Shown here: positions 1 through 9,074 of the stretch, in pieces
How positions within the stretch are numbered: the stretch's first letter is position 1
How the letters are laid out: the number at the start of each line of letters is the position of its first letter
Source: Alphaproteobacteria bacterium
GTDB lineage: Bacteria > Pseudomonadota > Alphaproteobacteria > JAEULC01
Assembly: GCA_020846275.1 (NCBI GenBank)
Contig: JADLEG010000043.1
Coordinates: 1 to 64,000, forward strand
Direction: 5' to 3'
Length of the DNA: 64,000 nt
Program-made: the position numbers and the translations under genes
The notes under the pieces: generated by a model
What the model was told of the DNA's origin: nothing
Databases searched by the model: none
What the model saw: the letters and a program-made list of their open reading frames with translations, nothing else

Positions 1-823
1 CCGCGACGATGTCGCCGGCCGAGGCTTCCTCCACCGCCACGCGCTCCAGCCCGCGGAACGACAGCAGCTTGGTGATGCGGGTCTGCTCGACCGCCTCGTT
101 GTTGCGGCCCATCGCCTTGATCGTCGAATTGGCGCGCACCGTGCCGGAATGGATGCGCCCGATCAGCACGCGGCCGAGGAACGCGTCGCCTTCCAGCAGC
201 GAGACCAGCATCGTGAACGGTTTGTCCTCGACGATCCTGGGCGGCGGCACGTGCGCGACGATCAGGTCGAACAGCGGCGCCAGGCTGTCGCGCGGGCCGT
301 CGGGATCCGTGGCGGCCCAGCCGTTGCGCGAGGAGGCGAACAGCGTGGGGAAGTCGAGCTGCTCGTCGGTCGCGTCGAGCGCGGCGAACAGGTCGAACAC
401 CTCGTCATGCACCTGGTGCGGGCGGGCGTCGGAGCGGTCGACCTTGTTGATGACGACGATCGGCTTCAAGCCGGCCTGCAGCGCCTTGCCGACGACGAAC
501 TTGGTCTGCGGCATCGGCCCTTCGGCCGCGTCCACCAGCACCACCACGCCGTCGACCATGTCCATGATGCGCTCGACCTCGCCGCCGAAATCGGCGTGGC
601 CCGGCGTGTCGACGATGTTGAGCCGCACGTCCTTCCAGACGACCGAGGTGCATTTCGACAGGATCGTGATCCCGCGCTCGCGCTCCAGGTCGTTGGAATC
701 CATCGCCCGCTCCGCGACCTGCTGGTTGTCGCGGAAGGTGCCGGACTGCTTCAGCAGCTTGTCGACCAGGGTCGTCTTGCCGTGGTCGACATGGGCGATG
801 ATGGCGACGTTGCGTAACTGCAT
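1..823 (-). CDS. typA: GTP-binding protein TypA/BipA, N-terminal part (runs off left edge)
   Basis: Reverse strand reads [30 protein letters not shown]...[11 protein letters not shown]...[42 protein letters not shown]...INKVDR: G1/G3/G4 motifs of TypA/BipA. Absent from the ORF track because it has no stop inside the window. Confidence 0.95.
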   Translation of the reverse strand, partial: MQLRNVAIIAHVDHGKTTLVDKLLKQSGTFRDNQQVAERAMDSNDLERERGITILSKCTSVVWKDVRLNIVDTPGHADFGGEVERIMDMVDGVVVLVDAAEGPMPQTKFVVGKALQAGLKPIVVINKVDRSDARPHQVHDEVFDLFAALDATDEQLDFPTLFASSRNGWAATDPDGPRDSLAPLFDLIVAHVPPPRIVEDKPFTMLVSLLEGDAFLGRVLIGRIHSGTVRANSTIKAMGRNNEAVEQTRITKLLSFRGLERVAVEEASAGDIVA

Positions 824-1063
824 GACCGGTTTTTCAATGGGTTGACCCGCGCTCCGCCGGCGGCGGAGAGGGCGCGGGAGGCGGCTTTATATACGGCCGC
901 GCAAATACTTACAAGTTAATTGCTGCGGTGCAGCAGAGGCGGGCCGCGCGGGGGCACCAGGATTATTTTGGGGAACCCCCTGGGCATTGGCGATCTAGAA
1001 TGTATCATATCCTGCATCGTCGATACATCCGATCGGCGCTCAACCTTGCTGGAGGCACTAACT

Positions 1064-2059
1064 GTGAGCGATTTCTATGTATCAGGCGCGCCCGAGCGTC
1101 AGGAGCCCCGAAGCCTTGCGGAACGAACCGACCAGATCTTGGCCATGATGGCCAACCCATCGGTCCTCGGCGCCGTACCAAGCCCCGCGCAGCACTATGA
1201 AGCTGAGATCAGACGGCTTGAACTGGCGGACCCGCCGGCGCAAAGCCTGGGGAATGAAATGGTGATGCTAGCCGCCGGCCCGATTGGGCGCGGACTACCC
1301 TTTGCCATTCGCGCGGGCGCCAAGGGCGCCGCGTCTATCCGCGCTCTCAGTGGCCAAGCGGAGCAGGCGGCGAATGCTATCGTGCAGTCGTTCCGGAACC
1401 GGCTTGGCCGGCCGCCGACCGCCCGCGAGCTCGTAGAAGCACTGGGCCCGATCCGCCACGTGACGGGGAGATGGAATGGCGACGAAGAGAGCGGCGACAA
1501 TCCGACTAACGCCGAAGGGTACAATCCAGGCTCGATTCCCGGGAACGTGCGCTGGAATGCTAGGGGATCAGGCGAGGCCGCATTTGATGAGCCTTCACCG
1601 TGGCCGCGCCCCAACTACGATGCCGTTGAGCACGGCACACCGTTGTTCGACATCTTGCGCCAAGTGGCGATTGAAGCGCAGGACAAGCTTGGTCAGGCCA
1701 ACGACCAGATTCGCGGATTGGGCGGGCGAAGTTTCCAGACCTATACTAAACGCAACCTCGATGCGCCTCGTCGATATGTCGGACGGACTAGCGGATTTGA
1801 GGAACCAGACGAAAACGTACGCCTCCGATACATGGACGGCTATCCATCAACAAACTACGGGCCCGCACGACTTGATCGTTCGTCCGACTACTACTCGGCA
1901 ATCCGTGGCCGCGAGCATGGCATGATCGTGCGCGACAAGGAGGCTGGAATTTCGGACAATAAAAATAACGGGATCAGCCCGCTCAACCCGCTCAAGGGAT
2001 ACTATCTGCGTATGGCCGAGGACGAGTTCGGGAGGCTTCCGTCGATCGGACGGAAGTAG
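1064..2059 (+). CDS. Putative polymorphic-toxin-like protein with C-terminal YVGRTSG...AIRGRE...NGISPLNP domain
   Basis: In-frame GTG at 1064 with GGAGG at 1051-1055; C-terminus YVGRTSGFEEP...RLDRSSDYYSAIRGREHGMI...NNGISPLNPLKGYYLRMAEDEFG resembles C-terminal toxin domains; followed at once by an immunity-like gene. Track ORF 920..2059 probably starts too early. Confidence 0.6.
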   Translation: MSDFYVSGAPERQEPRSLAERTDQILAMMANPSVLGAVPSPAQHYEAEIRRLELADPPAQSLGNEMVMLAAGPIGRGLPFAIRAGAKGAASIRALSGQAEQAANAIVQSFRNRLGRPPTARELVEALGPIRHVTGRWNGDEESGDNPTNAEGYNPGSIPGNVRWNARGSGEAAFDEPSPWPRPNYDAVEHGTPLFDILRQVAIEAQDKLGQANDQIRGLGGRSFQTYTKRNLDAPRRYVGRTSGFEEPDENVRLRYMDGYPSTNYGPARLDRSSDYYSAIRGREHGMIVRDKEAGISDNKNNGISPLNPLKGYYLRMAEDEFGRLPSIGRK

Positions 2060-2064
2060 CTTGT

Positions 2065-2589
2065 GTGGCCTATATGGTGAAAAGACCGAGCCAGATGAGT
2101 AGCGCGCAGTTTCGGACGTTTCGCGTGGAATTGATTGGAAGCTTCGTGGCAATCCCAATCGACGGGGAGCTTGGATTTGGCCGCGTCATACGAAAGGCCA
2201 ACTTGGCTTGCTATGACATCAAGGCCGCGACCGTTCTGTCGCTTGAGGAGATTGCACGCGCTCCCGTGCTGTTTGTCGTGGGCGTCCACTACGATGCCTT
2301 CACATCTGGTCGATGGCGCAATATTGGGAAAAAGCCGCTGGAACCTGAGTTTGAGCGACCGGTAAAATTCTTCCGGCAAGACGTCGTAACGGGCGACGTC
2401 GACATATATCAGGAGGGGAAATTCTTCGCGCATACCGATGAGGACCTGACCCAAATGGAATGCCTTGCATCTTGGGATCTCCATCACGTGGAATCGCGGC
2501 TCCGGAACCATTTTGCTGGACTGCCCGACCCAAATACGGAATCGCTGAGATACAAGACGCCAGGAGCGTTTCGCGGGTTAGGATGCTGA
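2065..2589 (+). CDS. Immunity protein, Imm26-like
   Basis: GSFVAIPIDGELGFGRVIRKANLACYDI...LSLEEIARAPVLFVVGVHYDAFTSGRWRNIGKKPLEPEF..PVKFFRQD...SWDLHHVESRLRNHFAG, matching the recalled Imm26 pattern; starts 6 bp after the toxin-like stop (GTG 2065 or ATG 2074). Confidence 0.6.
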   Translation: MAYMVKRPSQMSSAQFRTFRVELIGSFVAIPIDGELGFGRVIRKANLACYDIKAATVLSLEEIARAPVLFVVGVHYDAFTSGRWRNIGKKPLEPEFERPVKFFRQDVVTGDVDIYQEGKFFAHTDEDLTQMECLASWDLHHVESRLRNHFAGLPDPNTESLRYKTPGAFRGLGC

Positions 2590-2598
2590 CGCGGGACT

Positions 2599-3396
2599 TC
2601 ACCCCCTGCACCGGTACTCCGCGAACTCGCCGATCTGCACGGTGTGGGTGAGCAGGCCCGTGCCCGGGCGCCAGTGGTGGAGCTGGAAGCCGGGCGGCTC
2701 GAAGGAGTAGATCGCGGGGCTCTGGGGCCTGAGGTCCAGGGTGAACTGGTGCGCCGTGGAGGGGCAGACGCTGACCGTCGTGCCGTTCCAGCGCAGCGCG
2801 ACCGAGCGGTGGGCATGGCCGCAGACGATGCGCTCGACCTGCTTGTGGCGCGCGATCACCCGGCCGAATTCGTCCGCGCCCTGCAGCAGCCAGCGGTCGA
2901 GATGGTCGATGCCCATCGCGAAGGGCGGGTGGTGCATCATCACCAGCGTCGGCTTGTCCGGCGCCTCGCCCAGGCGCGCGTCGAGCCATCGGCAGCGCGC
3001 GTCGTCCATCGCGCCGCCGACCTTGCCGGGGATCAGCGTGTCGAGGCCGATCAGGCGCACGGGATGGTCGTCAACCGCGTAGTGCAGGAAGCCGCCGCCC
3101 CGCGGCAGGTAGCCGTGATCGGCGAAGGTGCGGGCCAGCGCGGCGCGCTCGTCGTGGTTGCCGGGAATGACGTAGAGCTTCTGCTTCAGCGGCGCGAGCG
3201 CGTCCCGCAGCCGGTCGTATTCGGCATCGCTGCCCTCGTCCACCAGGTCGCCGGTGAGCAGCACCACGTCGGGCTGGGGATCGAGCCGGCGGAGATGCGC
3301 GACGGCGAGTTCGAGCATCGGGTAGGTATCGACGCGCCCGTAGGCGAGCTTGCCCGCGTGCTTGACGTGCAGGTCGGTGATCTGGGCGATCAGCAT
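2599..3396 (-). CDS. Metallophosphoesterase, CpdA/class III cyclic nucleotide phosphodiesterase-like
   Basis: MLIAQITDLHVK...LLTGDLVDEG...VIPGNHDER...MMHHPPF...VCGHAHRS: calcineurin-like metal-binding motifs. Confidence 0.85.
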   Translation of the reverse strand: MLIAQITDLHVKHAGKLAYGRVDTYPMLELAVAHLRRLDPQPDVVLLTGDLVDEGSDAEYDRLRDALAPLKQKLYVIPGNHDERAALARTFADHGYLPRGGGFLHYAVDDHPVRLIGLDTLIPGKVGGAMDDARCRWLDARLGEAPDKPTLVMMHHPPFAMGIDHLDRWLLQGADEFGRVIARHKQVERIVCGHAHRSVALRWNGTTVSVCPSTAHQFTLDLRPQSPAIYSFEPPGFQLHHWRPGTGLLTHTVQIGEFAEYRCRG

Positions 3397-4217
3397 GGAC
3401 CGGCCCAGCGCTCCATCAACGCGCCGAGCAACGTCCCCACGTCGCGGGCCAGGCTCCTCGCGCCGGCCAGCGTGTCGTCGTGGCTCGGCGGCGGGCCAAG
3501 GCCGGTGCCCATGTTGGTGACGGCGCCGATCCCCAGCACCTTCAGGCCGCAATGCCGGGCGATCACCGTCTCCGGCACCATCGACATGCCCACGAGGTCG
3601 CCGCCGAGCAGGCGACAGGCGCGGATCTGCGCCGGCGTCTCGAAGCTGGGGCCCATGTGATGCACCATGACGCCCTCGGCGAGCTTAAGGCCGGCCGCCT
3701 CGCCGGCGCGGCGCGCCGTGGCGCGCAGCTGCGGATCATAGGCCTCCGCCATGCCGGGAAAGCGCGGGCCGACCGCGTCGTCGTTGGGACCGATCAGCGG
3801 GCTGTAGCCGGTGATGTTGATGTGGTCGGCGACCAGCGCCAGGCGGCCCGGCGCGATCTCGGGGTTGATCGAGCCGACGGTCGAGACCAGGACGGCGGCC
3901 TCGCATCCCACGGCGCGCATCGTCCGCAACGGCAGGGCGAGCGCGCCGGGCGCGTGGCCCTCATAGGCATGGGCGCGCCCGCTGAGGCAGGCGACATCCT
4001 GGCCCTTCAACCGCCCCAGGAGGACCTGCCCGGCATGGCCCTGCACGCCCGAAACCGGAAACCCGGGGATCTCCGCGGCGGCGAGGCGCGTGCGGACCTC
4101 CACCGCCTCCAGCGCGGCGCCAAGCCCCGAGCCGGTAACGATGCAGAGCTTCGGCGCGACCGCGCCGGCGCGCGCGCGAAGGGCCGCGACGGCCGCCTCG
4201 ACCATCGCAGCGGTCAT
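3390..4217 (-). CDS. Purine-nucleoside phosphorylase
   Basis: LCIVTGSGLGAALEAVEVRT...GVQGHAGQVLLG...CLSGRAHAYEGH...VSTVGSINPEIAPG...VMVHHMGPSFETPAQIRACRLLGGDLVGMSMVPETVIARHCGLKVLGIGAVTNMGTG: PNP family signature. Confidence 0.9.
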   Translation of the reverse strand: MTAAMVEAAVAALRARAGAVAPKLCIVTGSGLGAALEAVEVRTRLAAAEIPGFPVSGVQGHAGQVLLGRLKGQDVACLSGRAHAYEGHAPGALALPLRTMRAVGCEAAVLVSTVGSINPEIAPGRLALVADHINITGYSPLIGPNDDAVGPRFPGMAEAYDPQLRATARRAGEAAGLKLAEGVMVHHMGPSFETPAQIRACRLLGGDLVGMSMVPETVIARHCGLKVLGIGAVTNMGTGLGPPPSHDDTLAGARSLARDVGTLLGALMERWAGPC

Positions 4218-5185
4218 CGCTCTTTCACGTAGGGTATCCCGATCGCCTTGGGCGCCATCGCCTTTCCCACGAACCCCGCCAGCAACAGCACCGTCAGCAC
4301 ATAGGGCAAGGCCTGGATCGCCTGCACCGGTATGGCGCCGAGGCCCGGCAGCACCGCGCCCTGCAGCCGCGCCTGCAGCGCGTCGGTGAACGCGAACAGC
4401 AGGCAGGCGAGCAAGGTCGGCAGCGGTCGCCACTTGCCGAATATCAGCGCCGCCAGTGCAAGATAGCCCTTGCCCGCCGTCATGTCGCGCACGAATCCGG
4501 CGCCATGGGCGATCGACAGGTAGGCCCCAGAAAGGCCACAGAGCACCCCGTTGCACAGCAGGGCGCGGTAGCGCAGGCCGGCGACCGAGATGCCCGCCGT
4601 GTCCACCGCCTGCGGGTTCTCGCCGACCGCGCGCAGGCGCAGGCCGAAGCGCGTGCGGTAGAGCACGAAGGCGACCAGCGGCACGGACAGCGCCGCGATG
4701 TAGACGAGCACGTTGTGCCCGCTGATGCGCCCGTAGATCGCGCCGAGGACAGGCACGGGCGCGAGCGCCTCGGCGAAGGGCAGCACGATCGGCGCGAAGC
4801 GCGCGCCGGGCCCCAGCATCGGCGTCTGGCCGCCCTGGCTGAACCACGCGAAGGCCAGCGTCGGCGCCAACCCCGCCATCAGGATGTTGAGCGCCATGCC
4901 CGAGACGACCTGGTTGCCGTTGTAGGTGACGCAAGCCACGGCATGCACCATCGACAGCGCCATCGACACCAGGACCGCGGCCACGAGCCCGAGCCAGGGC
5001 GAGCCGGTCACGGTCGCGACCGCGGCGGCGGCGAAGGAGGCGCCCAGCATCTTGCCCTCGAGCCCGATATCGACGACGCCCGAGCGCTCGGCGAACAGTC
5101 CCGCGAGGGCGGCCAGGACCAGCGGCGTCGCGACGCGCACCGTGGCGTCGATCATCAGCAGCAGCAGAACGCCGTTCTCGCCCAT
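4214..5185 (-). CDS. ABC transporter permease (BMP/nucleoside uptake family)
   Basis: FAERSGVVDIGLEGKMLGASFAAAA...YNGNQVVSGMALNIL...LRAVGENPQAVDTAGISV; overlaps the PNP start. Confidence 0.88.
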   Translation of the reverse strand: MGENGVLLLLMIDATVRVATPLVLAALAGLFAERSGVVDIGLEGKMLGASFAAAAVATVTGSPWLGLVAAVLVSMALSMVHAVACVTYNGNQVVSGMALNILMAGLAPTLAFAWFSQGGQTPMLGPGARFAPIVLPFAEALAPVPVLGAIYGRISGHNVLVYIAALSVPLVAFVLYRTRFGLRLRAVGENPQAVDTAGISVAGLRYRALLCNGVLCGLSGAYLSIAHGAGFVRDMTAGKGYLALAALIFGKWRPLPTLLACLLFAFTDALQARLQGAVLPGLGAIPVQAIQALPYVLTVLLLAGFVGKAMAPKAIGIPYVKER

Positions 5186-5190
5186 CGCCG

Positions 5191-6306
5191 TCACGCCTTC
5201 GCCGGCGCAGGCGCGGGCGCGCGCCGGAACAGCGCCAGCAGGCGCGGGCGGAACAGCCCCTCGAAGGCCCCGCAGAACAGGATGATCAGGCCCTGGATCA
5301 CCACCACCACTTCCTTGGTGAGGCGCGGCAGGTCGAAGCTGAGCTCGGCCCCGCCTTGGTAGAGCGCGCCGAACAGCAGCGCCGCCAGGCAGATGCCCAC
5401 GGGGTGGTTGCGCCCCATCAGCGCGACGGCGATGCCGACAAAGCCGTAGCCGCCGGTGAAGTTGAGGATCAGCCGGTGCTGGTCGCCCATGATCGCGTTG
5501 ACGCCCACGAGCCCCGCCAGCGCGCCGGACAGGGCCATCGCGCCGATCACCACGCGCACGGGCGCGATGCCGCCATAGACCGCCGCCGTCTCGTTGTGTC
5601 CGACCACGCGCAGCGCATAGCCCCAGCGCGTGCGCCACAGGAAGACCCACACGCCGACCGACGCCACCAGCGCCACCACGACCGACATGTTGAGCGGCGA
5701 CCTGGCGATCGTGATGCCGACCCTTGCCGCCACCTCGTGCACGAAGGGCATCCAGGACGACGGATCGAACTCGCGACTCTCCGGCGACTGCTGCCCCGGC
5801 TTGATGAAGACGTTGACCAGCAGATAGGTCATCAGCGCCGCGGCGATGAAGTTGAACATGATCGTCGTGATGACGATGTGACTGCCGCGCTTCGCCTGCA
5901 GGTAGCCCGGGATGAAGGCCCAGGCCGCGCCGAACAGCATCGCCGCCAGCACCGCCAGCGGCAGCACGATCGCCGGCGGCCAGCCGCCCAGGGCCAGGCC
6001 GACCAGCCCGCAGCCGAGCCCGCCCAGATAGGCCTGGCCCTCGCCGCCGATGTTGAACAGGCCGGCATGGAACGCGACCGCGACGGCAAGGCCGGTGAAG
6101 ATGAAGTTGGTCGCATAGTAGAGCGTGAAGCCGATCGCCTCGCCGTAGCCCAGCGCGCCGTAGAACAGCACCCACAGCGCCTTGAACGGGTTTTCGCCCA
6201 GGATCGCGATCACGACCGCGGCGATGGCGAAGGCGGCCAGCAGGTTCACCAGCGGCAGGAGCGCCAGGTCGACCCAGGCCGGGACGTCGTCGCTGCTGCG
6301 GGCCAC
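5191..6306 (-). CDS. ABC transporter permease (BMP/nucleoside uptake family)
   Basis: Multi-TM; FHAGLFNIGGEGQAYLGGLG...RRTRWGYALRVVGHNETAAVYGGI. Confidence 0.88.
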   Translation of the reverse strand: MARSSDDVPAWVDLALLPLVNLLAAFAIAAVVIAILGENPFKALWVLFYGALGYGEAIGFTLYYATNFIFTGLAVAVAFHAGLFNIGGEGQAYLGGLGCGLVGLALGGWPPAIVLPLAVLAAMLFGAAWAFIPGYLQAKRGSHIVITTIMFNFIAAALMTYLLVNVFIKPGQQSPESREFDPSSWMPFVHEVAARVGITIARSPLNMSVVVALVASVGVWVFLWRTRWGYALRVVGHNETAAVYGGIAPVRVVIGAMALSGALAGLVGVNAIMGDQHRLILNFTGGYGFVGIAVALMGRNHPVGICLAALLFGALYQGGAELSFDLPRLTKEVVVVIQGLIILFCGAFEGLFRPRLLALFRRAPAPAPAKA

Positions 6307-6321
6307 GTTCCCCCCGTCCGC

Positions 6322-7905
6322 TCAGGCCGCCCGGGCGACGCCGGCCATCAGGAGGCCGAGCTTCTGCTCGTCGGCCTCCTCGGCCGCGAGCTCGCCGACG
6401 ATGCGTCCTTCGTTCATCACCAGGATGCGGTCGGCGAGGCCGAGGATCTCGTCGAGTTCGACCGACACCAGCAGGATCGCCTTGCCGGCATCGCGCAGTT
6501 CGATCAGCCGACGGTGGATGAACTCGATCGCGCCGATGTCGACGCCGCGCGTGGGCTGGCCGACCAGCAGCAGGTCGGGATCGGTCTCGATCTCGCGCGC
6601 CAGCACGATCTTCTGCTGGTTGCCGCCGGAGAAATTCGCGCTCTTCAGGTGCGGGTCGTCCGGGCGCACGTCGTAGCGATCCATCTGGTGCTGACAGGAA
6701 TCGATGATGCCGCGCTGGTTCAGCAGGGGGCCGATGTTGAACGCGGGCTTGCCCTGCTGGCCGAGGATCGCGCTGTCGTGCGCGGCGAAGGGCACGACCA
6801 GCCCCATGCGCTGGCGGTCCTCGGGGATATGCGCCAGCTTGCGGTCGCGCAGCGCGCGCGGCGTCAGGTGCGTCGCGCGGGTCGCGACCTCCTGCCCGTT
6901 CAGAACGATGCGGCCGGCGGCGACCGCGCGCATGCCGGCGATCGCCTCGATCAATTCGCTCTGCCCGTTCCCGGCGACGCCGGCGACGCCGACGATTTCG
7001 CCGGCCCTGACCGCAAAGCCCACGTCGCGCACCCGCGCGATACCGGCGCCGTCGATCACCTGCAGGCCTTCAACGCGGAGCACCTCGCGTCCGGGCTTGG
7101 CCGGCGTGCGCTGGACCGACAGCAGCACCTTGCGCCCGACCATGTGCTCGGCCAGCGCTGCGGGCGAAGTTTCGGCGGTCCTGACGGTGGCGACCACCTG
7201 GCCGCGCCGCATGACCGTGACATTGTCGGTCACGGCCATCACCTCGCGCAGCTTGTGCGTGATCAGGATCGCGGTCTTGCCCTCGGCCTTCAGCGCGCGA
7301 AGGATGCGGAACAGGTGATCGGCCTCGGCCGGCGTCAGCACGCCGGTCGGCTCGTCGAGGATCAATACCTCGGCGCCGCGATAGAGCGCCTTCAGAATCT
7401 CGATGCGCTGGCGCAGGCCGACGGCCAGGTCGCCGACCACCGCATCGATGTCAACCTCCAGCTTGTATTCGCGCTCCAGGCGCTCGAGCTCGGCGCGCGC
7501 GCGCTCCATGCCCCGGCGCAGCAGCGGCCCGCCCTCGACGCCCAGCACCACGTTCTCCAGCACGGTGAAGGTATCCACCAGCATGAAATGCTGGTGCACC
7601 ATGCCGATGCCAGCGGCGATGGCGTCGGCGGTCGAACGGATGTCGCGCCGCCGGCCCTTGATCCAGATCTCCCCGGCATCGGCCTGGTAGTAGCCGTAGA
7701 GAATGCTCATCAGGGTCGACTTGCCTGCCCCGTTCTCGCCGACGACGCCGTGGATCGTGCCGGCCGGAACCGACAGGCTGATCGCCCGGTTGGCGTGCAC
7801 CGGCCCGAAACGCTTGTCGATGCCGCGCAGTTCGATGGCGGGCGGGACGTTGTTTCCGCCCCGGCCCTCCCCCGTCGAGGGGGAGGGAGCCGATCTTGCC
7901 GTCAC
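6322..7905 (-). CDS. ABC transporter ATP-binding protein, two nucleotide-binding domains (nucleoside uptake)
   Basis: GENGAGKSTLMSILYGYY...LILDEPTGVLTPAEADHLF; second half FSGGNQQKIVLAREIETDPDLLLVGQPTRGVDIGA. Confidence 0.93.
   Translation of the reverse strand: MTARSAPSPSTGEGRGGNNVPPAIELRGIDKRFGPVHANRAISLSVPAGTIHGVVGENGAGKSTLMSILYGYYQADAGEIWIKGRRRDIRSTADAIAAGIGMVHQHFMLVDTFTVLENVVLGVEGGPLLRRGMERARAELERLEREYKLEVDIDAVVGDLAVGLRQRIEILKALYRGAEVLILDEPTGVLTPAEADHLFRILRALKAEGKTAILITHKLREVMAVTDNVTVMRRGQVVATVRTAETSPAALAEHMVGRKVLLSVQRTPAKPGREVLRVEGLQVIDGAGIARVRDVGFAVRAGEIVGVAGVAGNGQSELIEAIAGMRAVAAGRIVLNGQEVATRATHLTPRALRDRKLAHIPEDRQRMGLVVPFAAHDSAILGQQGKPAFNIGPLLNQRGIIDSCQHQMDRYDVRPDDPHLKSANFSGGNQQKIVLAREIETDPDLLLVGQPTRGVDIGAIEFIHRRLIELRDAGKAILLVSVELDEILGLADRILVMNEGRIVGELAAEEADEQKLGLLMAGVARAA
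7865..7887. repeat. 9-bp-arm palindrome (CCCTCCCCC GTCGA GGGGGAGGG)
   Basis: Perfect arms 7865-7873 and 7879-7887; translated in the ATPase N-terminus as PSPSTGEG. Confidence 0.6.
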
Positions 7906-7909
7906 TGCC

Positions 7910-8923
7910 TCACTTCGCCGGGCAGGAGTTTCCCGCGCGATAGTCGACGACCTTGACCTTGCCCGAGACGATGTCGGCCATGGCGTCGTTGACCTTCTTC
8001 TCGTTCTCGGCCGAGACGAGCTTGCGGTTGTTGTCGTCCAGCGCCCAGCCTACGGCCTTCTCGGCCAGGCCCAGGTTCTGGATGCCGCCCTTCCAGGTGC
8101 CGGCCTTGGCGTCCTTGAAGGCGTTGTAGACCGCTACGTCCACGCCCTTGACCATCGAGGTCAGCACGCTGCCCGGATGCAGGTGGTTCTGGTTGCTGTC
8201 GACGCCGATCGAAAGCTTGCCCAGGTCCTTGGCCGCCTGCAGCACGCCGAGGCCCGTGGCGCCCGCCGCCGCATAGACGATGTCGGCGCCGCGGTCGAAC
8301 TGGCTGCGCGCCAGTTCGCCGCCCTTGGTCGGGTCGTTCCATGCGGCCGGCGTGGTGCCGGTCATGTTCTCGAACACCTCGGCCTTCGGATTGACGGCGA
8401 CCACGCCCTGACGGTAGCCGCAGGCGAAGGCGCGGATCAGCGGGATGTCCATGCCCCCGACGAAGCCGACCTTGCCGGTCTTCGACGTCAGCGCGGCCAG
8501 CATGCCCACAAGGTACGAGCCTTCCTGCTCCTTGAACAGCACGGACTGCACGTTGGGCAGGTCGACCACGCCGTCGATGATCGTGAACTTGACGTTGGGG
8601 AACTCCTTGGCGACGACCTGCAGCGGCGTCGCGTGCGCGAAGCCGATCGCGACCACGACCGTGGCGCCGCGCCGCGCCATGTTGCGCAGCGCCTGCTCGC
8701 GCTGGGTCTCGTTGGTGACCTCGAATTCGCGATAGTCGACGCCGCTGTCCTTCTTGAACTTCTGCGCGCCGCTGTAGGCAGCTTCGTTGAACGACTTGTC
8801 GAACTTGCCGCCCATGTCGAACACCAGGGCCGGCACGAATTCCTGCGCCTGGGCGCCCGCGCCCAGCACCATCATGCAAGCCGCGGCTACCGCCGCCAGC
8901 GCGCCCTGCCGCCGTGTGATCAT
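7910..8923 (-). CDS. BMP family ABC transporter substrate-binding protein
   Basis: Signal peptide MITRRQGALAAVAAACMMVLGAGAQAQ; FDMGGKFDKSFNEAAYSGAQKF...GFVGGMDIPLIRAFACGYRQG...DIVYAAAGATGLGVLQAAKD: BMP family. Confidence 0.93.
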   Translation of the reverse strand: MITRRQGALAAVAAACMMVLGAGAQAQEFVPALVFDMGGKFDKSFNEAAYSGAQKFKKDSGVDYREFEVTNETQREQALRNMARRGATVVVAIGFAHATPLQVVAKEFPNVKFTIIDGVVDLPNVQSVLFKEQEGSYLVGMLAALTSKTGKVGFVGGMDIPLIRAFACGYRQGVVAVNPKAEVFENMTGTTPAAWNDPTKGGELARSQFDRGADIVYAAAGATGLGVLQAAKDLGKLSIGVDSNQNHLHPGSVLTSMVKGVDVAVYNAFKDAKAGTWKGGIQNLGLAEKAVGWALDDNNRKLVSAENEKKVNDAMADIVSGKVKVVDYRAGNSCPAK

Positions 8924-9020
8924 CGTCTTGGCTCCCCGTTGCCGCGCCGGCTTTGCGCGCCGGCCGCCACAATCATGACAAATTCGCCCTCCTGCGTAAA
9001 TTCCCTGCCTGCGCGCGGCC

Positions 9021-9045
9021 GGAACCCTGGCATCGCTGGTCCGTT
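9021..9045 (+). promoter_or_regulatory. Candidate EcfG-type general-stress promoter (GGAAC-N16-CGTT)
   Basis: GGAAC 9021-9025, 16-nt spacer, CGTT 9042-9045; 29 bp upstream of the ATG at 9075. Confidence 0.45.
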
Positions 9046-9074
9046 TCGATCTCCACGCAATCACGGAGGTTACG

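Noticed and set aside
2300-2989. 229-aa minus-strand ORF spanning the immunity-like gene and the phosphoesterase
   Set aside because: Different frame from the phosphoesterase, with Ala/Arg/Pro-rich translation; the genuine minus-strand gene is 2599-3396.
5356-7956. 866-aa plus-strand ORF opposite the nucleoside ABC operon
   Set aside because: Low-complexity Arg/Gln/His/Asp-rich translation antisense to well-supported ABC transporter genes; a high-GC shadow ORF.
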